Source of the DNA: Bifidobacterium sp. ESL0732
GTDB taxonomy: Bacteria > Actinomycetota > Actinomycetes > Actinomycetales > Bifidobacteriaceae
NCBI RefSeq assembly: GCF_029395535.1
Contig: NZ_CP113920.1
Location: forward strand, 1,364,001-1,428,000
DNA length: 64,000 bases
Reading direction: 5' to 3'
In this document: piece after piece, positions 56,963-64,000 of the stretch
Position numbering within the stretch: the stretch's first letter is position 1
How the letters are laid out: every line of letters starts with the position of its first letter
Notes under the pieces: generated by a model
What the model saw: only the letters and a program-made list of their open reading frames with translations
Databases searched by the model: none
What the model was told of the DNA's origin: nothing
Translations under genes and position numbers: made by a program

Positions 56963-59092
56963 TTATTCGCCGCGCTGGGCCTTGATGATCTCCTCGGAGA
57001 CCGCCTTCGGCACCTCTGCATACGAATCCATTTGCATGGTGAACATCGCGCGGCCCTGCGTCTTGGAACGTAGATCGCCGATGTAGCCGAACATCTCGCT
57101 AAGCGGGACCTTCGCCTCGATGACCTTGACGCCGGTAGCATCCTTCATCTCCTGGATGTTGCCACGACGGGAATTGATGTCGCCCATCACGTCGCCCATG
57201 TACTCCTCGGGCGTACGCACCTCAACGGCCATGATCGGCTCGAGGATGACAGGCTTGGCCTTCGGAGCAGCGGTCTTGAACGCCATGGAACCGGCGATCT
57301 TGAATGCGAGCTCTGAGGAATCGACATCGTGGATCTGGCCGTCGGTGACGGTCGCCTTGACGCCGACCACCGGGAACCCGGCGAGCACGCCGGACTCCAT
57401 GGCTTCCTGCACACCAGCATCGATCGAAGGAATGAATTCCTTGGTGATGTGGCCGCCGGTGACCTCGTTGACGAACTCGTAGTCCTTGCCCTCCTCCGGA
57501 GGAATCGGCTCGAAGTTCATCAAGACCTTTGCGAACTGGCCGGAACCACCCGTCTGCTTCTTGTGGGTGTATTCCTGGTTCATAACAGCCTTGCGGATGG
57601 TCTCGCGATAGGCGACCTGCGGGTTGCCCACGTTGCACTCCACCTTGAACTCGCGGCGCATACGGTCGACGATGATGTCGAGCTGGAGCTCACCCATGCC
57701 GGAAATCAGCGTCTGGCCGCTTTCCTCATCGGTCTTGACCTGGAATGTCGGATCCTCGTCGGCGAGCTTCGCTAGAGCGATCGACATCTTCTCCTGATCG
57801 GCCTTGGTCTTCGGCTCCACAGCGACCTCGATCACCGGGTCCGGGAAGGTCATGGACTCGAGAGAAATAGGAGCGTTATCGGCGCACAGAGTGTCGCCGG
57901 TGGAGACGTTCTTCAGACCAACGAGCGTGTAGATGTTGCCGGCTTCTGCGGCGTCGACGGGGTTCTCCTTGTCGGCGTGCATCTGGAAGATCTTTCCGAC
58001 GCGTTCCTTCTTGTCCTTCGTGGAATCGAGCACGGTGTCGCCAGGCTTGATGGAGCCGGAATAGACACGCACGAACACGAGTTTGCCATAGAAGGGGTGG
58101 GTCGAAATCTTGAAGACCAGCGCGGCGAACGGATCGTCCATCGTGGGCTTGCGATCGATTTCCTGGGACTCGTCACCGGGCTTGAAGCCGACGATGGCGG
58201 GAACGTCCTCAGGGCTCGGGAGGTAATCGACCACTGCGTCAAGCAGCGGCTGAATGCCCTTGTCCTTGAAGGCGGAACCGCAGAGAACCGGATAGGCCTT
58301 GCGCTCGATAGTGAGCTTGCGGATGCCAGCACGAATCTCGTCGTCGCTCATCTCACCGGAATCGAGGTACTTCTCCATCAAGTCGTCGTCGGACTCGGCC
58401 ACCTGGTCGAGAAGCTCCGAACGATACTGCTCGGCCTTGTCCTTGAGATCATCAGGGATGTCGACGGTGTCGTAGTGAGCACCGAGATCGGTGGTGACGT
58501 CATTCCAGACGTAGGCCTTCATGCGAATCAGGTCGACCATGCCGACGAAGTCGTTCTCAGCGCCGATGGGCAACTGCACGACCAGCGGGGTGGCTCCGAG
58601 CTTCTTCTTGATGGTGTCGACGGAGTAGTAGAAGTCAGCGCCGAGCTTATCCATCTTATTGATGAAGCAAATGCGCGGCACGCCGTACTTGTCGGCCTGA
58701 CGCCACACGGTTTCGCTCTGGGGCTCCACACCTTCCTTGCCATCGAAGACGGCAACGGCGCCATCGAGCACGCGAAGCGAACGCTCCACCTCGGCCGTAA
58801 AGTCCACGTGGCCGGGGGTGTCGATGATGTTGATCTGGAACTTCTTGTCGGGATCATGGGTCTGACGGTTCCAGAAGCAGGTGGTCGCAGCAGACTGAAT
58901 GGTGATGCCGCGTTCCTTTTCCTGGGCCATGAAGTCCATGGTCGAGGCGCCTTCGTGCGTCTCGCCGATCTTGTAGTTCTTACCGGTGTAATACAGAATA
59001 CGTTCTGTACACGTTGTCTTACCGGCATCAATGTGGGCCATGATGCCGATGTTGCGGACCTCATTGAGGTCACTGAGCACATCAAGTGCCAT
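56963..59092 (-). CDS. fusA: Elongation factor G
   Basis: 709-residue translocase GTPase. G motifs: [39 protein letters not shown] and [10 protein letters not shown]. Domains II-V follow in order, ending in domain V with [25 protein letters not shown]. It sits in the str operon 34 bp after rpsG and is spaced from tuf by 170 bp. Confidence 0.99.
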   Translation of the reverse strand: MALDVLSDLNEVRNIGIMAHIDAGKTTCTERILYYTGKNYKIGETHEGASTMDFMAQEKERGITIQSAATTCFWNRQTHDPDKKFQINIIDTPGHVDFTAEVERSLRVLDGAVAVFDGKEGVEPQSETVWRQADKYGVPRICFINKMDKLGADFYYSVDTIKKKLGATPLVVQLPIGAENDFVGMVDLIRMKAYVWNDVTTDLGAHYDTVDIPDDLKDKAEQYRSELLDQVAESDDDLMEKYLDSGEMSDDEIRAGIRKLTIERKAYPVLCGSAFKDKGIQPLLDAVVDYLPSPEDVPAIVGFKPGDESQEIDRKPTMDDPFAALVFKISTHPFYGKLVFVRVYSGSIKPGDTVLDSTKDKKERVGKIFQMHADKENPVDAAEAGNIYTLVGLKNVSTGDTLCADNAPISLESMTFPDPVIEVAVEPKTKADQEKMSIALAKLADEDPTFQVKTDEESGQTLISGMGELQLDIIVDRMRREFKVECNVGNPQVAYRETIRKAVMNQEYTHKKQTGGSGQFAKVLMNFEPIPPEEGKDYEFVNEVTGGHITKEFIPSIDAGVQEAMESGVLAGFPVVGVKATVTDGQIHDVDSSELAFKIAGSMAFKTAAPKAKPVILEPIMAVEVRTPEEYMGDVMGDINSRRGNIQEMKDATGVKVIEAKVPLSEMFGYIGDLRSKTQGRAMFTMQMDSYAEVPKAVSEEIIKAQRGE

Positions 59093-59126
59093 AAATGTTT
59101 CCTTACCCTAACTCGTCTGTCGAAAA

Positions 59127-59597
59127 TTACCAGCGATAGTGAGCGAAGGCCTTGTTGGCCTCTGCCATCTTGTGCGTGTCCTCGCGGCGCTTCACCGAAG
59201 CACCGAGACCGTTGGAGGCATCGAGAATCTCGTTGGCGAGACGCTCGGCCATGGTCTTCTCACGACGCTTGCGGGAGAAATCGGTCAGCCAGCGAAGGCT
59301 CAAGGCGTTCGCACGGTTGGGCTTGACCTCGACTGGGACCTGATAGGTCGCGCCGCCGACACGGCGGGAACGGACCTCGAGGGACGGACGGATGTTGTCA
59401 AGCGCACGCTTCAAAACGGCGACGGGTTCCTGTTCGGTCTTCTCCTTGACCATGTCAAGTGCGGAGTAGACGATGTCTTCGGCGATCGACTTCTTGCCGT
59501 CGAGCAGGATCTTGTTGATGAGCTGAGCGACCACGGTGGAGCCGTAGATCGGATCAGGGAGCAGCTGATGCTTCTTGGATGGTCCTTTACGTGACAT
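59127..59597 (-). CDS. rpsG: 30S ribosomal protein S7
   Basis: 156 residues, the usual length. Signatures: [60 protein letters not shown], and the end AHYRW. It binds the 3' domain of 16S rRNA and starts 5 bp after the rpsL stop. Confidence 0.99.
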   Translation of the reverse strand: MSRKGPSKKHQLLPDPIYGSTVVAQLINKILLDGKKSIAEDIVYSALDMVKEKTEQEPVAVLKRALDNIRPSLEVRSRRVGGATYQVPVEVKPNRANALSLRWLTDFSRKRREKTMAERLANEILDASNGLGASVKRREDTHKMAEANKAFAHYRW

Positions 59598-59602
59598 ATC
59601 TC

Positions 59603-59974
59603 TTACTTCGCCTTCTTTGCGCCGTACAGGGAGCGTCCCTGCTTGCGGTCCTTGACACCCTGGGTATCGAGCGCGCCGCGCACGATGTGGTAACGCACAC
59701 CAGGAAGATCCTTCACACGGCCACCGCGGACGAGCACGATGGAGTGCTCCTGCAGGTTGTGGCCCTCGCCCGGAATGTAGGCGGTTACTTCGATGCCGGA
59801 GCTCAGGCGCACACGGGCGACCTTACGCAACGCGGAATTCGGCTTCTTCGGTGTAGTGGTATACACACGGGTGCACACGCCGCGACGCAGCGGGCTGCCC
59901 TTCAAGGCCAAAGTCTTGGATTTCTTTGACTTTGCCTTACGTCCTTTGCGGACAAGTTGTTCTATAGTAGGCAA
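59603..59974 (-). CDS. rpsL: 30S ribosomal protein S12
   Basis: 123 residues, the usual length. The decoding-centre loop reads [20 protein letters not shown], and the second conserved loop is [33 protein letters not shown]. These are the streptomycin-sensitive-type residues (Lys in KKPNS and RVKDLPG). The start is a TTG at 59974 with GGAG/GAAG upstream; no ATG is available nearby in frame. First gene of the str operon. Confidence 0.98.
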   Translation of the reverse strand: MPTIEQLVRKGRKAKSKKSKTLALKGSPLRRGVCTRVYTTTPKKPNSALRKVARVRLSSGIEVTAYIPGEGHNLQEHSIVLVRGGRVKDLPGVRYHIVRGALDTQGVKDRKQGRSLYGAKKAK

Positions 59975-60187
59975 CTTCAGTTCTCCGATTCGTTAATCAT
60001 TATTTCTTGCGGAGCCGCCTCGCTGCAGCCCCAATCGACGAATCGAGTGAGACAGCCACAGTCCACCGGCCCGATGGCCCTTCGCTCTCCTGCCGCCGCA
60101 TTGCTGCGCGCAATCTAACGAGCTAAAGGGATATCCCAATGCCCACGCCTGTTACATAAGGCATGCCACTGGCACACACAAGTTGAT
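59975..60187 (-). other. 5' leader of the str operon
   Basis: About 200 nt between the predicted promoter and rpsL, part of a 347-bp gene-free stretch (59975-60321). It is GC-rich in the half nearest rpsL, with short self-complementary segments. I see no convincing coding frame or riboswitch. It may take part in ribosomal-protein autoregulation, but no specific structure can be assigned. Confidence 0.4.
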
Positions 60188-60196
60188 ATTATAACA
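60188..60196 (-). promoter_or_regulatory. Probable extended -10 promoter of the str operon
   Basis: Minus strand TGT-TATAAT: consensus -10 at 60188-60193 with an extended TGn at 60194-60196. No good -35 is visible at 16-18 bp, consistent with an extended -10 type. Confidence 0.5.
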
Positions 60197-60235
60197 CTCG
60201 GCGCGCGACAACACAGTCTGGGCCGAGTGAAATGG

Positions 60236-60276
60236 CCGGTATTCCGCGATGTTTTCGACATCTCGCGGAGTACCGG
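60236..60276 (-). terminator. Hairpin downstream of the adenosine-deaminase-like gene
   Basis: Long stem (60236-60252 with 60258-60276, one bulge and one mismatch), 46 bp after the stop. No T run follows. It probably ends the deaminase transcript and insulates the str promoter. Confidence 0.55.
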
Positions 60277-60321
60277 GCGGTTTACTTAGAACACTAAGGC
60301 GAGCCCAGTGCAATCCGTCAA

Positions 60322-61338
60322 TCAGTTGTTGGCGATGTAGTCGTCAATCTGGGCCTGATAGAGGGCCTTCTTTTCGTCGCTGATCCATGAAATATCGAAG
60401 GAGTTACGAGCGATCTGGATGACCTGGTCGCGGGTGAGGTTGAACTGATCAGCCAAAGCGGCGTAGTTGTCGTTGATGTAGCCGCCGAAGTAGGCCGGGT
60501 CGTCGGAGTTGACACAGACCTTGACACCCTTGCCCAGTAGCTCCTTGATTTCCGTGCCCTTCATTTCAGGGGTGACGAAGGAGTTGGAGAGCGGGCAGGT
60601 GGTCATGCCGATGCCATGGTTGACCACGAACGCGACGAGATCCGGGTCCTCGACGATGTTGGTGCCATGGTCGATGCGCTCCACGCCCATGATTTCGAGG
60701 GCCTGACGGATGTGGTCGATGGAACCGACCTGGTCGATGTCGCAGTGGGCCGTCAAGTGTAGTCCGGCGGCTGCGGCGTCCTCATATTGGCGGGCAAACT
60801 TGAGCGGCGGATTGTTGTGCTCGTCGGAATCAAGGCCGATACCAAGAATCCAGTCCTTATACGGCATGGCTTCAAGCAGCGTCTTGCGGGCTGATTCCTT
60901 GGAGAAGTCACGCAGGAAGCACATCACCAGATCCGCGTCGACGTTCAACGCACGGGCGTCGACGATGGCGCGGTGCAGCCCGTTGATGACGGTGGCGAAG
61001 GCGATGCCACGGCTGGTGTGAGCCTGAGGGTCGAAGAAAATCTCAACGTGACGGATATTGTTGGCTGCGGCACGACGAAGATAGTCAAAGGCCAGGTCGT
61101 AGAAGTCCTGTTCGTGCTGAAGAACGTCCATGGCCGGATAATAGACAGCGAGGAACGATGCCAAGTCGTCGTATTGGTAGGTCTTGCGGACTTCCTCGAT
61201 GGTGGTCTGTCCGATGTCGACGTTATTGCGCTTGGCGAGCTTGAGCTTGAGTTCCGGCTCCAGCGTGCCCTCAATATGAAGATGAAGCTCGGCTTTGGGC
61301 AGCCCATCGATGAATTCGCGTGTCACTTTAGTGGTCAT
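60322..61338 (-). CDS. add: Adenosine-deaminase-family protein
   Basis: 338 residues in the adenosine/adenine deaminase TIM-barrel family. Metal motif AELHLHIEGTLEPE at the N-terminus; late motifs ERIDHGTN and CVNSDDPAYFGGY are conserved. At the position of the usual HAGE (metal His plus proton-shuttling Glu), the sequence reads LTAHCDIDQ (about residue 199), so the Glu is not where expected. A similar sequence occurs, as I recall, in other actinobacterial family members, suggesting a subfamily with different chemistry or substrate. The start ATG at 61338 has GGAAAGG upstream; the frame extends 39 bp further. Confidence 0.85.
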   Translation of the reverse strand: MTTKVTREFIDGLPKAELHLHIEGTLEPELKLKLAKRNNVDIGQTTIEEVRKTYQYDDLASFLAVYYPAMDVLQHEQDFYDLAFDYLRRAAANNIRHVEIFFDPQAHTSRGIAFATVINGLHRAIVDARALNVDADLVMCFLRDFSKESARKTLLEAMPYKDWILGIGLDSDEHNNPPLKFARQYEDAAAAGLHLTAHCDIDQVGSIDHIRQALEIMGVERIDHGTNIVEDPDLVAFVVNHGIGMTTCPLSNSFVTPEMKGTEIKELLGKGVKVCVNSDDPAYFGGYINDNYAALADQFNLTRDQVIQIARNSFDISWISDEKKALYQAQIDDYIANN

Positions 61339-61500
61339 TGAACATGCCTTTCCAGTTAAGTTGAACAGCACTGACACGATGAATGTATCACCCGCCCGGG
61401 CCAGAAAACCGATATTTTTGAGGTTACTGTCGCAAGCGTCATTCGAAGCGGAGATATAGAGTTAAGCCATATCGTCGGATGCAGAATAAAGGCAGGAATA

Positions 61501-62916
61501 ATGGAAATGAAGGACACCGTGGCCGGACTCCACAAAGTATTTGAAACCGGCGTGACCCTGTCTTTGGCTTGGCGGCGGGAACAGCTTGGACGGATGAAAC
61601 GCATGATTACGTCCCATCGAAAGGATCTCGAAGAGGCGATCTACCTCGACTTGGGCAAACCGGCGGCCGAAACCGCGCTCATGGAGATCAAACTCATACT
61701 TGATGAGATAAAGTTTCTCGAACCGCGTATCGAGCGCTGGAGTGGACGACACCATGTAGCCATGCCACTCTTGATGCAACCGGCGAGAAGCTGGACTATA
61801 GCCGAACCCAAAGGTGTAGTTCTGGTGATTTCTCCGTGGAACTACCCGCTGATGCTGAGCCTTGAGCCGATGGTCGATGCCATTGCGGCAGGCAATTGCG
61901 TGTGCCTGAAGCCTTCAGAGCTCTCTCCCAACACCAGCGCACTGCTGCAACGGTTAATAGGCGAATACCTCGATCCTCGAGCGTTTGCCGTAGTCCAGGG
62001 AGCCGTGCCGGAAACCACCGAACTGCTGAAACAGTCCTTCGACCATATTTTCTATACCGGCAACGGCAGGGTCGGCTCGATTGTGATGGAAGCTGCAGCG
62101 AAGCAGCTCACGCCGATCACACTCGAGCTTGGCGGCAAATCCCCGGTGTTTGTGGACGCGAGCGCCAATCTCGGCGTCGCGGCCGGACGTATCGCCTGGG
62201 GCCGCTTTACGAACGCCGGTCAGACTTGTGTGGCACCGGATTATGTCTTGACCACTCCGGAACTCGTCGAACCGTTGGCACAGAAAATCTCGGCTTTTAC
62301 ACGAAAGTTCTTTGGTGACAATCCTGCACAATCCGCAAGTTACGGACGCATCGTCAATACCAAACAATTCGACAGGCTCGCCAAACTGCTACCAGCCAAC
62401 GGAAAAACGTTCAGCGGCGGTGAAACGGATCGTGAGCACCTCTATATCGCTCCGACAATTCTCACCGATGTCCGGACCGACGACCCGGTGATGCAGGAGG
62501 AAATCTTCGGACCGATTCTGCCGATTCTCGCCGTACACAATACTCGCGAAGCCGTAACGTTCATCAACAAACGTCCGAAACCCTTGGCGTTGTATGTCTT
62601 CACACGCTCGAAAGAGACCCGCATGCTTTTCGAACGGCATACCTGCTCCGGCGCGCTGGGCTTTAATCTGCCACTTGGCCACTTGCTTTCCAGCCGTCTT
62701 CCCTTCGGCGGAATCGGCGCGTCCGGCATGGGTTCTTATCATGGCAAAGCCGGATTCCTGGAATTCAGCCACGTAAAAACGGTAACCAGCAAGCCCACGT
62801 TCCCGGATACCTTGAGACTGGCTTATCCTCCATATTCCGCCAGAGTGAGTCTGCTGGCCGGCGATTTCCACCCCACCACACGACATTTGCATTTCCGAAA
62901 TCCTACGGGCCGCTGA
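61501..62916 (+). CDS. Aldehyde dehydrogenase (class 3-like)
   Basis: 471-residue NAD(P)-dependent aldehyde dehydrogenase. Glu of the active site is in [10 protein letters not shown], and the nucleophile Cys is in [12 protein letters not shown]. The cofactor region includes [14 protein letters not shown] and [13 protein letters not shown], and [11 protein letters not shown] is near the end. The short form and the C-terminal hydrophobic stretch match the class 3/fatty aldehyde dehydrogenase group. ATGs at 61501 and 61507 are both possible; the first has AGGAA upstream. It is transcribed away from add and toward the DUF1684 gene. Confidence 0.93.
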   Translation: MEMKDTVAGLHKVFETGVTLSLAWRREQLGRMKRMITSHRKDLEEAIYLDLGKPAAETALMEIKLILDEIKFLEPRIERWSGRHHVAMPLLMQPARSWTIAEPKGVVLVISPWNYPLMLSLEPMVDAIAAGNCVCLKPSELSPNTSALLQRLIGEYLDPRAFAVVQGAVPETTELLKQSFDHIFYTGNGRVGSIVMEAAAKQLTPITLELGGKSPVFVDASANLGVAAGRIAWGRFTNAGQTCVAPDYVLTTPELVEPLAQKISAFTRKFFGDNPAQSASYGRIVNTKQFDRLAKLLPANGKTFSGGETDREHLYIAPTILTDVRTDDPVMQEEIFGPILPILAVHNTREAVTFINKRPKPLALYVFTRSKETRMLFERHTCSGALGFNLPLGHLLSSRLPFGGIGASGMGSYHGKAGFLEFSHVKTVTSKPTFPDTLRLAYPPYSARVSLLAGDFHPTTRHLHFRNPTGR

Positions 62917-63055
62917 AGGCCTTTGGAATCGGCCCTGTCAGTAGGTCACCCACATAGAACAGCCAACGTCACAAGTCATGGCGGACGAACGAACGACGTC
63001 ATGGTCTACTCAAATCAGCAAGAAGACCGTACGCCGATAACCGATTGAATATAAT

Positions 63056-64000
63056 TTAGGAAAGCGAGCCGAAAACCGAAGGCTTCTTTTCCCCCGCTTC
63101 AATCGGGAAGGGCAAGGTATTCTGAAGCGGGGCAAAGGGGCAGGTGCAGAAGACTGTGAAGGCGCAAGGCAGGTTCATCGAGCGGTTGAAGTCCACATAA
63201 CTCACAGACGCGGAATCGGTATTGTCGAAGCCAATCACCCGGGCACCGCCGTAGGTCTCATGGCCCGAGGTGGCATCACGGAAGAGCACATGTCCTTCCT
63301 CGGTGATGTTGGCACGGTTATTGAGATAGACGAATTCGCCCGTCTTCTCATCAAGTCGACGTGCGCCGGAGTCATCGTTATGCGCTTCAAAAACGATCAG
63401 GTCGCGTTTGGTGCCGTCGAAATCGACGTGCAACACCCCAATGGAGGTCTCGTCATGCGACAATCCGCCGACGACTGCGCCCACCTTCAAATCCTCATGT
63501 TGCTCGGCGGGTTCGAAGGAGGCCGGGAAGACCCAGCGCTGATCGGGTTCGAAGGTGGGAATATTCTGCAGCCGGGCGATACCGGGAGAATGCGGGTCGC
63601 GGATACGAACAGCAAATTGATGTTGTAGGCCGATGCGCTTGATGAGCTGGGCGCGTACCCCGCCGCTGTAGAAATCCTCCAAATTGAAGTCGCCAGTTGC
63701 CGGCACATTGACTCGCAAGGGCTCGTTCAGGATCACGTCGCGATTGGTGACGGTAACGGCAGTATCCCGAGGAGGAATGTAAGTCACAGCGTCACCCTCC
63801 TGCAACCACTGTCCTGGGAAACCGTCGAGCGTCTTGGACTCACCATCTTCAAGCCAGTCAATGCTTGTCAAAGAGAGCCAGCCGTAGGGCTCTTTCATAT
63901 AGTCAAGACGCAGACGACGCCATTGGTTCCACTCCTTGCGGAATTCTTCGGGGCTCTGGGCTTTGATGTCATCATAACTGACTGATGCGGGACGTGAAAA
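63056..64000 (-). CDS. DUF1684 family protein (partial)
   Basis: 315 residues are visible and the frame is open to the right edge, where the start lies beyond the window. The family pattern is clear: FRKEWNQWRRLRLDYMKEPYGWLSLTSIDWLEDGES near the visible N-terminus, later FEPDQRWVFPASFE, and the conserved C-terminal VDFNRSMNLPCAFTVFCTCPFAPLQNTLPFPIEAGEK. DUF1684 proteins are of unknown function; the conserved Asn/Pro/Cys block near the end suggests an enzyme. It converges with the aldehyde dehydrogenase, 139 bp apart. Confidence 0.88.
   Translation of the reverse strand, partial: FSRPASVSYDDIKAQSPEEFRKEWNQWRRLRLDYMKEPYGWLSLTSIDWLEDGESKTLDGFPGQWLQEGDAVTYIPPRDTAVTVTNRDVILNEPLRVNVPATGDFNLEDFYSGGVRAQLIKRIGLQHQFAVRIRDPHSPGIARLQNIPTFEPDQRWVFPASFEPAEQHEDLKVGAVVGGLSHDETSIGVLHVDFDGTKRDLIVFEAHNDDSGARRLDEKTGEFVYLNNRANITEEGHVLFRDATSGHETYGGARVIGFDNTDSASVSYVDFNRSMNLPCAFTVFCTCPFAPLQNTLPFPIEAGEKKPSVFGSLS

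Noticed and set aside
57977-59326. 449-codon plus-strand frame opposite fusA and rpsG
   Set aside because: Antisense shadow of conserved translation genes and crosses their boundary.

Overview
The window is a chromosomal segment of a Bifidobacterium or a very close relative. The reasons are moderate-to-high GC content, a Pup/PafA/Dop/ARC pupylation set with no 20S proteasome genes, an actinobacterial PriA whose helicase motifs have decayed, DUF3027 and extended cold-shock proteins, CIRCE-controlled groEL, and typical actinobacterial housekeeping blocks. I saw no rRNA, tRNA, CRISPR array, insertion sequence or prophage. Both ends are cut: clpC runs off the left edge and a DUF1684 gene off the right.

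Layout. 1-9.1 kb (minus strand): clpC (partial), DUF3027 protein, long cold-shock-domain protein, a PhoP-like response regulator with its sensor kinase, a TPM-domain membrane protein, groEL with two CIRCE operators, and cspA. 9.3-20.3 kb: a LytR_C membrane protein (minus), then a plus-strand run: ung, a tightly overlapped MoxR/DUF58/VWA/VWA operon with two small membrane proteins, purB, and a large pseudokinase-flippase-like membrane protein. 20.5-27.1 kb: hup, a degenerate inositol-monophosphatase-like protein, pup-pafA (plus) meeting arc-dop (minus) tail to tail. 27.1-39.5 kb (mostly minus): aldo/keto reductase, fmt, a HAD phosphatase, priA, cfa, metK, rpoZ, gmk. ilvD (plus), a relic of another ilvD 3' end, and a small membrane protein lie between rpoZ and gmk.

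39.8-48.9 kb (minus) is the accessory part: a LacI-regulated sugar-acid or ketopentose locus. It encodes a YhcH/YiaL-type protein, a D-2-hydroxyacid dehydrogenase, an unassigned beta-propeller-like protein, an L-xylulose-kinase-like FGGY kinase, a UlaE/SgbU-type 3-epimerase, a lone galactitol-type PTS IIC permease and an amidohydrolase. A promoter followed by two near-perfect 16-bp palindromes precedes the dehydrogenase. The expected output is L-xylulose 5-phosphate to L-ribulose 5-phosphate, which could feed the bifid shunt, but the substrate is unknown. This is the best candidate for an undescribed system.

49.1-61.3 kb (minus) returns to housekeeping: efp-nusB-carA-carB, the str operon (rpsL-rpsG-fusA-tuf) and a divergent adenosine-deaminase-like gene. 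The window ends with an aldehyde dehydrogenase (plus) and the partial DUF1684 gene (minus).
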